Shown piece after piece: positions 29,525-37,560 of a stretch of DNA of 64,000 nucleotides. The first letter of the stretch is position 1. Each line of letters begins with the position of its first letter. Source of the stretch: Stappia sp. WLB 29 (lineage in GTDB: Bacteria; Pseudomonadota; Alphaproteobacteria; Rhizobiales; Stappiaceae); NCBI RefSeq assembly GCF_023507705.1, contig NZ_JALBGD010000002.1, forward strand, positions 372,001-436,000, written 5' to 3'. The position numbers and the translations under genes are program-made. Below the pieces are notes generated by a model. It did not search any database, was not told the DNA's origin, and saw nothing but the letters and a program-made list of their open reading frames with translations.

Positions 29525-30853
29525 TCAGTAGAGGGCGATGCCGGGGAAGAGGATCAGGATCGCCACCGCCAGGACCTGCAGGCAGATGAAGGGCACCAGC
29601 GAGCGGAAGATCTCGCCGAGCGATATCTCCGGCGGGGTCACGCTCTTGAGGTAGAAGGCGGCCGGTCCGAAGGGCGGCGTCAGGAACGACACCTGCATGT
29701 TCATGGCGAAGAGCACGCCGAACCACACCGGGTCATAGCCGAGGCCGATCACGATCGGGACGAAGATCGGCATGGTCAGCAGCGCGATGCCGACCCAGTC
29801 CAGGAACATGCCCAGCACGAAGAGGATGACCATCATCAGCAGGATGATGACGGTGGGCGAGTCCGAGACGCCGGTGATCAGCGAGGAGATGAAACGGATG
29901 CCGCCCATCAGGTTGTAGACGCCGACCAGCGCGCTGGCGCCGATGCCGATCCACATGATCATGCCGACGGTGGCCAGCGTGTGCATCGCCGCGTCGAGCA
30001 GCATGGAGAAGGAGAACTCGCGCCGCAGGATCGTCGAGACGATGACGCCGGCAACGCCGATGGCAGAGGCCTCCGTCACCGAGGCGATGCCGCCGTAGAT
30101 CGAGCCGAGCACCACCGAGACGACGAGAATGGGCAGGACGAGGCCGCGCAGCAGGGGCAGCATCTCGGAGAAGGACGGGCGGTCTTCCGGTGGCGGCGGG
30201 GCGACCGTGGGATCGGTGTAGGAGCGGAAGAGGATATAGGCGATGTAGAGGCCGGCCAGCATGAAGCCCGGCACGAAGGCGGCGGTGAACAGTTCGCCGA
30301 CGGACACGTTGGCAGTCAGGCCGTAGATGATCAGCACGATGGAGGGCGGCACCATGGTGCCGAGCGCACCGCCGGCGCACACGACGCCGATGGCCAGATG
30401 CTTGTCGTATCCGAGGCGCAGCATCTGCGGCAGCGCGACGAGGCCGAGCAGCACGATCTCGCCGCCGATGATGCCGCTCATCGCCGCCAGGATCACCGCG
30501 ACGAAGACGGTCTGCACCGCGACCCCGCCGCGCAGGCGGCCGCCGACCAGCTTCATGGCGTCGAACAGATCCCGCGCAATGCCGGAGCGGTCGAGGATCG
30601 CCGCCATCAGCACGAACATCGGCACGGAGACGAAGACGAAGGAGGAGACGAAGGAATAGACGCGGCTGGTGATCAGAGGCACCGCATTGGGGCCGAACCA
30701 GCCGATGGCGAAGACGAGCGCCACCAGCAGGGTGACCAGCGCCAGCGGCATGCCGGTGAGCAGAAGGGCCACCAGCAGGGCGAACAGGACCAGCGTGCCG
30801 TATTCGATGCCGAGCGCCTTCAGGTTCAGGCCGAGATCGAGAAGGTCAAGCAT
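29525..30853 (-). CDS. TRAP transporter large permease (DctM family)
   Basis: 442 aa permease with AMSGIIGGEIVLLGLVALPQM near 120, GTMVPPSIVLIIYGLTANV near 158, GGIASVTEASAIGVAGV near 260 (the usual PTEA is VTEA here) and SFLTPPFGPAAFYLKSV near 390. The SGIIGGE and VTEA variants place it in the subgroup often called mannitol/chloroaromatic or dicarboxylate-like; substrate unresolved. Overlaps the small permease gene by 8 bases. Confidence 0.93.
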   Translation of the reverse strand: MLDLLDLGLNLKALGIEYGTLVLFALLVALLLTGMPLALVTLLVALVFAIGWFGPNAVPLITSRVYSFVSSFVFVSVPMFVLMAAILDRSGIARDLFDAMKLVGGRLRGGVAVQTVFVAVILAAMSGIIGGEIVLLGLVALPQMLRLGYDKHLAIGVVCAGGALGTMVPPSIVLIIYGLTANVSVGELFTAAFVPGFMLAGLYIAYILFRSYTDPTVAPPPPEDRPSFSEMLPLLRGLVLPILVVSVVLGSIYGGIASVTEASAIGVAGVIVSTILRREFSFSMLLDAAMHTLATVGMIMWIGIGASALVGVYNLMGGIRFISSLITGVSDSPTVIILLMMVILFVLGMFLDWVGIALLTMPIFVPIVIGLGYDPVWFGVLFAMNMQVSFLTPPFGPAAFYLKSVTPPEISLGEIFRSLVPFICLQVLAVAILILFPGIALY

Positions 30854-31445
30854 CGTCGTGCCTCTCAGGCCTTGCGAGGCCGCGCAGGTAATTGAAGGTG
30901 AGGACCAGGAACTGGAGGCTCATCGTCACCAGGACGGCGAACAGGAAAACTTTCAGGACCGCCGGGGCGGGCGAGTTCCAGGCGCTGCCGCTTGTTTCCA
31001 GCGCGAAGCTGCCGTCGGGGCGATAAATCGCCTTCCGCGCCATCAGCCAGGCGGCCCAGGCGAAGGATAGGCTGGCGCCGAGGCAGGCGAGGGAGATCAG
31101 CACGTCGAGCAGGTTGCGCAGGCGCGGGCCGACGAGGTCGTAGATCAGCACGACACGGATGTGGCTGTTGCGCGCGACGCAGTAGAGGCCGCCGAAGATG
31201 AAGGTGAGGGCGCTGAGGAAGGTCGTCGTCTCGTGGGCCCAGGTGGTCGGCGAGTTGAAGACGTAGCGCAGGAAGATCTCCAGCACGAGCACGGCCATCG
31301 CAACGATGATGCCGACGGCGAAAAGCCGTGCGATCCGGGTGATGGCCCAGCCGAGCCGCCCGGCTTCCGGCAGGTGTTCGAGCCGCCTTGCGGGGGCACC
31401 GGCGATGCCGGCTATGTCTGGACGCGGGTCCGGGGCTTCGGACAT
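30846..31445 (-). CDS. TRAP transporter small permease (DctQ family)
   Basis: 199 aa, longer than usual because of a 35-residue polar N-terminus before the first helix. The ATG at 31445 is taken; a longer frame upstream would enter the hairpin. Conserved EIFLRYVFNSPTTWAHETTTF near 62 with the acidic residue of helix 2, and ARNSHIRVVLIYD near 93. About 100 bases, including a stable hairpin, separate it from the binding-protein gene. Confidence 0.9.
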   Translation of the reverse strand: MSEAPDPRPDIAGIAGAPARRLEHLPEAGRLGWAITRIARLFAVGIIVAMAVLVLEIFLRYVFNSPTTWAHETTTFLSALTFIFGGLYCVARNSHIRVVLIYDLVGPRLRNLLDVLISLACLGASLSFAWAAWLMARKAIYRPDGSFALETSGSAWNSPAPAVLKVFLFAVLVTMSLQFLVLTFNYLRGLARPERHDDA

Positions 31446-31500
31446 GGGGAGCCACTCCGGTCTGGGGCGCGGTGCTGTCGGGTGTTCTTGGGCAAAAGGC

Positions 31501-31525
31501 CCGGGCGCACGGGATGTGCGCCCGG
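31501..31525 (-). other. Hairpin between TRAP binding protein and small permease genes
   Basis: Perfect 10-bp stem CCGGGCGCAC / GTGCGCCCGG with a 5-base loop. In the direction of transcription it is followed by GCCTTTTGCC, so it can partly terminate. It lies 18 bases after the binding-protein stop. Confidence 0.7.
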
Positions 31526-31543
31526 GGGGCATGCGGGCCTGGC

Positions 31544-32560
31544 TCAGTTCAGCAGGCCCTGGCTTTCCAGGTAGGTGGTCAGCGTGTCGTAGACCTTGCG
31601 GGCGTTGTCCGAACGCTCGGCGATCTTGGCCCACTGATCCATGGCGATGGTGCGGAACCGGGCCCGCTCGTCCGCCGGCCAGTTGTGGACGGTGATGTTC
31701 GGATCGGCGGTGGCTTCCGCATAGGTCTTCAGGTCGTTCATCGACAGGATGGCGACCGAATCCTGCGCGAAGTCGCGCACCGAGACGGTGAGGATCGCCT
31801 GCAGGTCGGCCGGCAGGGCGTTCCACTTCTCGAGGTTCATCGACACCTCGACCAGCGGCATGGAGTGGAAGCCGGGATAGACGGGATGCGGGGCGACCTT
31901 GTGCAGGCCCTGCTGGTGATTGGTCGAGAACACGGTGGAGTCCGCGGCATCGATCACGCCCTTGTCGAGCGCGGTATAGACCTCCGAATAGGGAAGGTTA
32001 ACCGGCACCGCGCCGGCGGCGGCGAAGACTTCCTGGATCAGGCCTTCCGGAGCGCGGACCTTCAGGCCCTTGAGGTCGTCGACCCCGTCGAGCGGACGGG
32101 CGGAGACGAACCCTTCCAGGCCCGTCGTGGTGGCGCCGATGAAGCGCAGGCCGTAGGGGCCTTCCAGCTCGTTCATCAGCTCGTGGCCGCCACCATAGTT
32201 GATGAAGCGGAACATCTCGTCGGGCGACGACCAGGCGCCGATCGGGTTGGCGATCAGGCCGAAGGCCGGGTCCTTGCCGGAGAAGTAGCTGACATCGGTG
32301 ATATGGCCGTCGAGAATGCCGGAGCCGACGGCGTCCTGGGTCTCGTTGTATTCGACCACGGCGCCGACCGGCAGCAGTTCGATGACGAGGCGGCCGCCCG
32401 ACATTTCCTTCACCCGTTCGGTCCAGGCCTGCTGGATGGCGAAGTTCGGGTTGCCGGCCGGGTCGACCGACTGGAACGTGAACTCGAACTCCTGCGCCAG
32501 GGCACCGGTGCCGGCCAGCATGCCGGTGGCCAGGATGGCGGTTGCAAGCATCTTTCTCAT
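31544..32560 (-). CDS. TRAP transporter substrate-binding protein (DctP family)
   Basis: 338 aa. Start at 32560 (MRKMLATAIL) has GGGAGGAAAA upstream; the in-frame ATG at 32584 does not. Signal peptide to about residue 22 (GALAQ). Ligand region LKGLKVRAPEGLIQEVFAAAGA near 150 has the conserved Arg for a carboxylate, followed by PYSEVYTALDKGVIDAAD near 178. First transport gene after the hydroxyacid dehydrogenase, 84 bases downstream of it. Confidence 0.93.
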   Translation of the reverse strand: MRKMLATAILATGMLAGTGALAQEFEFTFQSVDPAGNPNFAIQQAWTERVKEMSGGRLVIELLPVGAVVEYNETQDAVGSGILDGHITDVSYFSGKDPAFGLIANPIGAWSSPDEMFRFINYGGGHELMNELEGPYGLRFIGATTTGLEGFVSARPLDGVDDLKGLKVRAPEGLIQEVFAAAGAVPVNLPYSEVYTALDKGVIDAADSTVFSTNHQQGLHKVAPHPVYPGFHSMPLVEVSMNLEKWNALPADLQAILTVSVRDFAQDSVAILSMNDLKTYAEATADPNITVHNWPADERARFRTIAMDQWAKIAERSDNARKVYDTLTTYLESQGLLN

Positions 32561-32644
32561 GGTTTTCCTCCCAGGGGCGGACATGTTTGTCTGATCCCAT
32601 GTCCTAGGATCGTGTCGCAGGTGTTTCCCGCGAAGTCTGCCACG

Positions 32645-33682
32645 TCAGGCGACGCCGCTCAGCGAGGTCGTGACCGGCGAATTCACCAGGTTGCGCAGCC
32701 GTCCCTCGCGCAGAAACTGCATGGCCGTCTCCACCGACAGGCGGCGGGCGTCGGCAACGCTTTCCGGGCTGGACCAGGCGGCATGCGGGGTGACGAACAG
32801 ACGTTCCCCGACGATAGGGTCGGCGCCGTTCGCATAGGCGCGGGCGATGGCATCCGCAGGCGAGGGCGGCTCGACCGGCAGCACGTCTATACCCGCTCCC
32901 GCGATAGTGCCGTTGCGCAGGGCCTCCAGCAGCGCATCCATGTCGATGATGGCGCCGCGGGCGGTGTTGATCAGCACTGCATGCGGCTGCATCTGCGCCA
33001 GCCGCTCCGCATTGATCATCTTCAGCGTCTGCGGCGTCAGCGGGCAGTGCAGGCTGACCACGTCCGCCTGCGCCAGCAGCTCCTCCAGACGGTCGCAGCG
33101 GTCGACACCGGCAGCGATCTCCGTGCCGCGCGAGACCAGCGGGTCATAGGCGAGCACGCGCATGCCGAAGGCCTTGGCCCGCAGCGCCGCGGCGATGCCG
33201 ATGCGGCCCAGCCCGACGACGCCGAAGGTCTTGCCTCTCAGGCGGGCGAGCAGCGGGGCGCGGGCATGGTCGAAGCCGTCCTGTGGCGAGGCCATCAGGT
33301 TGCGGTGATAGGAGCCGATGCCGCGGCGCAGGGTCAGCATCAGGGCGATGGCGTGGTCGGCCACCTCGCTGGTGCCGTAGTCGGGGGTGTTGCAGACCGG
33401 GATGCCGGCCGCGGCGGCCGCGTCCAGGTCGATATGGTCGAAGCCGACGCCGGCCCGCACGATGATGCGGCAGCGCTCCAGCCTTGCGATCATCTCGCGC
33501 GTCACCGGCATCTCGTGCCACACCACCATTGCGTCGCAGCCGCGCAGCACCACGTCCGGCAGCCGGTCGAAGCTACGCTCCCGATGGATGTCCCAGTCGA
33601 CCTCCTCGCCCGCCGTCGCCCTCTCGATCAGGGCGTCGTCCGGGTACTGGGCGTCGGGGGTCAGCAGGCGTAGGCGGGACAT
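32645..33682 (-). CDS. D-isomer-specific 2-hydroxyacid dehydrogenase family protein
   Basis: 345 aa NAD(P)-dependent dehydrogenase. Substrate-binding RAGVGFDHIDLDAAAA near 75; Rossmann motif GVVGLGRIGIAAALRAKAFG near 150; catalytic Arg in INTARGAIIDMDAL near 232, Glu in IDVLPVEPPSP near 258 and His in FVTPHAAWSSPES near 290. The His context is HAAW rather than the common HxAx(Y/F). Start at 33682 behind AGAGG. Probably first gene of the operon that continues with TRAP, GMC and FAH-family genes. Confidence 0.9.
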   Translation of the reverse strand: MSRLRLLTPDAQYPDDALIERATAGEEVDWDIHRERSFDRLPDVVLRGCDAMVVWHEMPVTREMIARLERCRIIVRAGVGFDHIDLDAAAAAGIPVCNTPDYGTSEVADHAIALMLTLRRGIGSYHRNLMASPQDGFDHARAPLLARLRGKTFGVVGLGRIGIAAALRAKAFGMRVLAYDPLVSRGTEIAAGVDRCDRLEELLAQADVVSLHCPLTPQTLKMINAERLAQMQPHAVLINTARGAIIDMDALLEALRNGTIAGAGIDVLPVEPPSPADAIARAYANGADPIVGERLFVTPHAAWSSPESVADARRLSVETAMQFLREGRLRNLVNSPVTTSLSGVA

Positions 33683-33731
33683 GGGGAACCTCTTGGAGTT
33701 CTCGGTACGCAATTGGCGATTGACGTTTCCA

Positions 33732-33747
33732 TTCTAGAATTCTAGAA
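33732..33747. promoter_or_regulatory. Tandem palindromic operator of the GntR regulator
   Basis: TTCTAGAATTCTAGAA is a perfect 16-bp palindrome made of two overlapping ATTCTAGAAT units (33731-33740 and 33739-33748). It is AT-rich in a GC-rich genome and lies 50 bases from the dehydrogenase start and about 107 bases from the GntR start. Symmetry and place suit a GntR dimer pair repressing both directions. Confidence 0.65.
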
Positions 33748-33853
33748 TTTCATGGAATGTCAAACGGTTTTTATCGCGCTTGAAAAAGTCCGGAATTCGG
33801 GTGATTTCAGGCTTGTTCGTCCGCGCTGGGACTGCCGCCGGACCGGGAAGGAG

Positions 33854-34582
33854 ATGCCCTTGTCACTCACTCAGGAGGCCTGCGAGCGGCTGCGCGATGC
33901 GATCGTGTCGGGCAAGTTCGAGTTCGGCGAACGGCTCTCGGAAGAGCAGATCGCCCGGGCACTGGGCATGAGCAAGGCGCCGGTGCGCGCGGCCTTCATG
34001 GACCTGCGCGACATGGGGCTGGTCACCATCGTGCCGCAGGCCGGCACCTATGTGGTCACGCCCTCGCGGCAGGATGTTGCGGAGATGAGCCGCTTCCGCG
34101 CGATGCTCGAGCGCGAGGCGCTGCAGGATGCGCTGGCGCGCGATCCCGATGCGCTGGTACACCGGCTGAACGGGGCGATCTCCCAGATGCAGCACGCCAT
34201 CGACGTGGGCGAGTGGTGGCTCTACAGCCGCGCCGACAGCGCCTATCACCGGGTCATCCTGCAGATGGCCGGCAACCGCTACCTGGAAAAGGCCTACGAC
34301 CTCACCGCGACGGCGCTGGAGGCGCTGCGCGCAAGGCTGCAGTCGGGCGAGGGCAATTTCTGGAGCCGGTCCTTCTCCGAGCATGTAGAGATGCGCGACC
34401 TCATCGTGCGGCGCGAGTTCGATGCGGCGCATGCCCTGCTGCAGGAGCATATCCTGGTGATCAACCGCTCGCTCGCCCTGCCGGAGAACGGGCTGCAGGC
34501 CGGCCCTTCCGCGCGGCAGAAGGGCAAGCGGCGCTCGGACGAGGAGTGCCTGGCGGCGCTGTCCGCCCCCGTACTTCCCTAG
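33854..34582 (+). CDS. GntR-family regulator with FCD effector domain
   Basis: 242 aa; start at 33854 behind GGGAAGGAG. Winged helix: LRDAIVSGKFEFGERLSEEQ, then IARALGMSKAPVRAAFMDL (about 13-52) and LVTIVPQAGTYVV. The FCD domain follows, with DSAYHRVILQMAGNRYLEKA near 150 and HVEMRDLIVRREFDAAHALL near 195, whose His residues normally hold a metal and carboxylate ligand. Divergent from the dehydrogenase/TRAP/GMC/FAH operon. Confidence 0.92.
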   Translation: MPLSLTQEACERLRDAIVSGKFEFGERLSEEQIARALGMSKAPVRAAFMDLRDMGLVTIVPQAGTYVVTPSRQDVAEMSRFRAMLEREALQDALARDPDALVHRLNGAISQMQHAIDVGEWWLYSRADSAYHRVILQMAGNRYLEKAYDLTATALEALRARLQSGEGNFWSRSFSEHVEMRDLIVRREFDAAHALLQEHILVINRSLALPENGLQAGPSARQKGKRRSDEECLAALSAPVLP

Positions 34583-34613
34583 GTCGGCGCTGCCGTAGGG
34601 CGACTGCGCCGTC

Positions 34614-35534
34614 TCAGCCGGCGGCCGGCGTGTCCGCGATCGCGTATTTGTCGATCATCGCTTCCAGATAGGCGATCGCCTCCGCGCCCTTGAGGGCGTC
34701 GCCCCACAGGCGTTCGGCGATGGATTCGTGCAGCGTCATCGCCTCGGCGGCCGAGGTGATCAAGGCAACGCCGAGGCGCACGTTCGGCTGTTCGCCGAGC
34801 CGGAACGGGCTGATCGCCAGCACCGAGCGGTTGGGCTGTCGGAAGATCTGGAAGCTCGTCGCCGGCACCGGGCCGCGCACGATGCCGATCTGGATGCCGA
34901 TGGGCTGGTCGCGCAGCATCGCCAGCAGATACTCCGCCTCGCGCCGTGCCATCAGCCGGCGGCGTTCCGCCGTTTCCGGCGGCAGGTCGTGGCGGCCGAT
35001 CAGCCCGTGCAGCAGGAACCGCTCCAGGTCGGCCGAGGAGATCAGGCTGACGATCAGCGGCCGGCGCAGGCGGAAGGCGTCCTTTCGCGCATGCAGGATC
35101 TCCAGCAGCCGCTCCACCGCCTCGGCGGCCTCGCCCGCAGGGTCCGTGCCTTCGGGAATCGATTCGAGCAGCACTTCCTTGAGGATCTCGTCGTAGCCGT
35201 CGGAGGTGAGCAGGTAGGACATCGGGCTGAACAGGCCGATGATCTGCTGGCACTCGTCCTCCAGCTGGCGCATGCGCTCGAAGAAGCCGATGGACGTGCT
35301 GACATATTCCACGCCGACGCCGAGCAGGCTCGGCAGCGACACGCCGAGTTCGTCGGCGATGGAGGTCAGCATCTCGATCTTGCGAATCTCGCCCTTTTCG
35401 GCCCGGTAGAGGGCAGCCCGAGAAATGCCGAGCTTCTCCGCCAGCGCCTCCGGCGTCAGCCCCTTGCCGAGGCGATAGGCCCTCAGCCTTGCGCCGATAT
35501 CGCTGAAACGGATGGTGTCGTCGTCCTGGGTCAA
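34614..35534 (-). CDS. XRE-family regulator with C-terminal effector domain
   Basis: 306 aa, apparently starting TTG at 35534 (no ATG or GTG in frame nearby). Helix-turn-helix at about 13-65: IGARLRAYRLGKGLTPEALA, then EKLGISRAALYRAEKGEIRK. The remaining 230 residues form an effector region I do not recognise by name. It is divergent from the TRAP/pyr operon and is its most likely regulator, so the effector may be orotate or dihydroorotate. Convergent with the GntR gene. Confidence 0.85.
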   Translation of the reverse strand: MTQDDDTIRFSDIGARLRAYRLGKGLTPEALAEKLGISRAALYRAEKGEIRKIEMLTSIADELGVSLPSLLGVGVEYVSTSIGFFERMRQLEDECQQIIGLFSPMSYLLTSDGYDEILKEVLLESIPEGTDPAGEAAEAVERLLEILHARKDAFRLRRPLIVSLISSADLERFLLHGLIGRHDLPPETAERRRLMARREAEYLLAMLRDQPIGIQIGIVRGPVPATSFQIFRQPNRSVLAISPFRLGEQPNVRLGVALITSAAEAMTLHESIAERLWGDALKGAEAIAYLEAMIDKYAIADTPAAG

Positions 35535-35623
35535 AAGGGTGTCCCGTGGGCTGGGAGCAGGCGATGCCGGCGCGAGGCCGGATGACCGTTGCAGTGTTCA
35601 ATTCCTGGCATGATAATCAGTTC

Positions 35624-35657
35624 TTGGACGAATTGTCCAATTGTCTCATTTTTGAGA
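35624..35657. promoter_or_regulatory. Two inverted repeats upstream of the orotate-type operon
   Basis: TTGGAC-N5-GTCCAA (35624-35640) is followed directly by TCTCA-TTTT-TGAGA (35644-35657). They lie about 90 bases after the XRE start on one side and 112 bases before the binding-protein start on the other. The first is a plausible XRE operator; TTGACA at 35664-35669 could be a -35 element for the operon. Confidence 0.55.
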
Positions 35658-35768
35658 TGAGTCGTTGACAGCATCCGGATCGCTCAATACGCTGTTCTCT
35701 TCCGCGCCTGTATCGCGCCAAGAAACAAAAGCGTATCCAGTGCCTGTTAGCCTTAGAGGTGGAGCCCT

Positions 35769-36791
35769 ATGACACATACTGTTCGCAAACTGGCCGCAAC
35801 GGCCGTTCTCGCCGTTGCCGGTGTCGCCTTCTCGACCGGTGCCTTCGCGGCGGATTTCGTCGCCAAGATCGGCCATCTGGAGTCGACCCAGCAGTCCCGC
35901 CACGTGCACCTCGAGAAGGTTGCGGCACTGGTCGCCGAGCGCACCAACGGCGCCGTCGAGTTCCAGATCTTCCCGCAGGGCCAGCTCGGCCAGCAGCGCG
36001 AGATGACCGAGGGCGTGCAGCTCGGCTCGCTTGAGGCGACCGTCGCTCCGGCTGCCTTCCTCGGCGGCTTCAACCCGGTCGTGTCGATCCTCGACATTCC
36101 CTTCCTGCTGCCGGAAGACGATGCCAAGGCCCAGGAACTGCGTTCGGGCACCTTCGGCAAGGCGCTTTGCGAGTCCTTCGAAAGCCGCGGCGTCGAGTGC
36201 CTGATGCTCTGGCCGAACGGCCGGAAGAACTTCTCCTCCAGCAAGCCGCTCGCCTCCATGGAAGACTTCTCCGGCCAGAAGTTCCGCGTGATGGATTCCA
36301 GCATCCTGATCGAGCAGTTCAAGGCCGTCGGCGCCTCCGCCATCGCGCTGCCCTTCGGCGAGCTCTACACCTCGCTGCAGACCGGCGTCGTCGATGCCCA
36401 GGAGAACCCGCTCGACACCATCCGCGCCATGAAGTTCTACGAGGTGCAGAAGTACCTGGTGCTCTCCAACCACGGCGCGATGGAGGACGTGATCCTCTTC
36501 AATCCGACCTTCTGGGCCAGCCTGCCGGAAGAGTACCGCACCATCATCACCGACGCCTTCGCCGAGGTCGTCCCGGACTTGATCGCCCACAAGAAGGCCT
36601 CGGTCGCCTCCTCGCTGGAAGAGATCAAGGCTGCCGGCGTCGAGGTGCGCGAGCTCTCCGCCGAGGAGAAGGCCGCGTTCCGCGAGACCATGTACCCGGC
36701 TGCCCGTAACGCCTACATCCAGGGCGCGGGCGAGGAAGGCCTCGAGCTGGTGAACCTGTACGAACAGGAATACGCCGCGGTTACCAAGTAA
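35769..36791 (+). CDS. TRAP binding protein, candidate orotate/dihydroorotate receptor
   Basis: 340 aa DctP protein with a signal peptide to about residue 28 (STGAFAA); start behind GAGGTGG. Ligand region FSGQKFRVMDSSILIEQFKA near 170 has the conserved Arg that binds a carboxylate, followed by PFGELYTSLQTGVVDAQENP near 197. Orotate, dihydroorotate and carbamoyl-aspartate all carry such a carboxylate. Family membership is certain; the ligand is inferred from the downstream genes. Confidence 0.92.
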   Translation: MTHTVRKLAATAVLAVAGVAFSTGAFAADFVAKIGHLESTQQSRHVHLEKVAALVAERTNGAVEFQIFPQGQLGQQREMTEGVQLGSLEATVAPAAFLGGFNPVVSILDIPFLLPEDDAKAQELRSGTFGKALCESFESRGVECLMLWPNGRKNFSSSKPLASMEDFSGQKFRVMDSSILIEQFKAVGASAIALPFGELYTSLQTGVVDAQENPLDTIRAMKFYEVQKYLVLSNHGAMEDVILFNPTFWASLPEEYRTIITDAFAEVVPDLIAHKKASVASSLEEIKAAGVEVRELSAEEKAAFRETMYPAARNAYIQGAGEEGLELVNLYEQEYAAVTK

Positions 36792-36806
36792 TCGTCGGCG
36801 GTGCCC

Positions 36807-36832
36807 GCGGGCGCGGCCCGGACCGCGCCCGC
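36807..36832 (+). other. Hairpin-rich spacer between binding protein and small permease genes
   Basis: Perfect 10-bp stem GCGGGCGCGG / CCGCGCCCGC with loop CCCGGA, 15 bases after the binding-protein stop and followed by CTCTTTACC. More hairpins follow in the same 265-base spacer (36792-37056): CCTGCCG/CGGCAGG and GCGGGC/GCCCGC. The spacer has no gene. It probably sets a high binding-protein to permease ratio. Confidence 0.7.
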
Positions 36833-37056
36833 AGGCTCTTTACCTGCCGCTTCGTCCGGCAGGGCGGGCCCGGACAAAGCCCGCACAGTCTTCCGCCTGC
36901 GGTGTTGCAGCGGGCGGATGCCACCCGGCCCGTACCGGCCGGCGTCAGTACAGACCTGAATGTCCGCGCGGCTCGGACCGCGCCCGCAAGCTTCCTCCCG
37001 ACCACCGTCCGGTGGCGGACGGGACGGACCATGCGGCGGATGTCTGGAGCAGATCT

Positions 37057-37560
37057 ATGCGCAGTGCTCTTTCGGTCCTGCGCACCGTCGAACGGTGCGC
37101 ACTCGTTTCGATTTTCCTGGCGATGGCGGGGCTCTACTTCGTCAATGTCGTCGTTCGCGCCTCGGGCAGCCCCCTTGCCTCCAGCCTCGGCTGGATCGAG
37201 GAGGCGGTCCGGTTGATGAACCTCTACCTGGTCTTCCTCGCCCTCGGCTACGCGCTCGAGATCGGCCGGCACGTCGCCGTCGATACCTGGCGGTCTCGCA
37301 TCGCCGAGGCGACCCGCCTGCCGGTCCAGCGCATCATCGATGCCGTCGGTTTCCTCTTTTCGCTCTATCTCGTCTGGCTCGCCTGGAAGATGACGCTGTT
37401 CGTCTTCGGCTCCGGCCAAAAAAGCCCGACGCTGGGCCTCGAGATGGGTTGGATCTATGTCGCGCCCCTGGTCGGCTTCGGGCTGCTTGCCCTGCGCTAC
37501 CTGCTGAGCTTCCTCGGGCTGATCGACCGCACGCCGGCACGGGAGGCCGACGAGGCATGA
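37057..37560 (+). CDS. TRAP transporter small permease (DctQ family)
   Basis: 167 aa with four hydrophobic segments, starting ATG at 37057 (MRSALSVLRTVERCAL) behind GGAGC. Conserved GWIEEAVRLMNLYLVFLAL near 45 with the acidic pair of helix 2, and EIGRHVAVDTW near 69. Four-base overlap with the large permease. Confidence 0.9.
   Translation: MRSALSVLRTVERCALVSIFLAMAGLYFVNVVVRASGSPLASSLGWIEEAVRLMNLYLVFLALGYALEIGRHVAVDTWRSRIAEATRLPVQRIIDAVGFLFSLYLVWLAWKMTLFVFGSGQKSPTLGLEMGWIYVAPLVGFGLLALRYLLSFLGLIDRTPAREADEA

Noticed and set aside
27869-30895. A 1008-codon open frame on the plus strand over the GMC and DctM genes
   Set aside because: Crosses two well-supported genes on the other strand and encodes a His/Gln/Arg-rich product with no domain.
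31388-33673. A 761-codon open frame opposite dctP and the hydroxyacid dehydrogenase
   Set aside because: Antisense shadow spanning an intergenic gap and two real genes.
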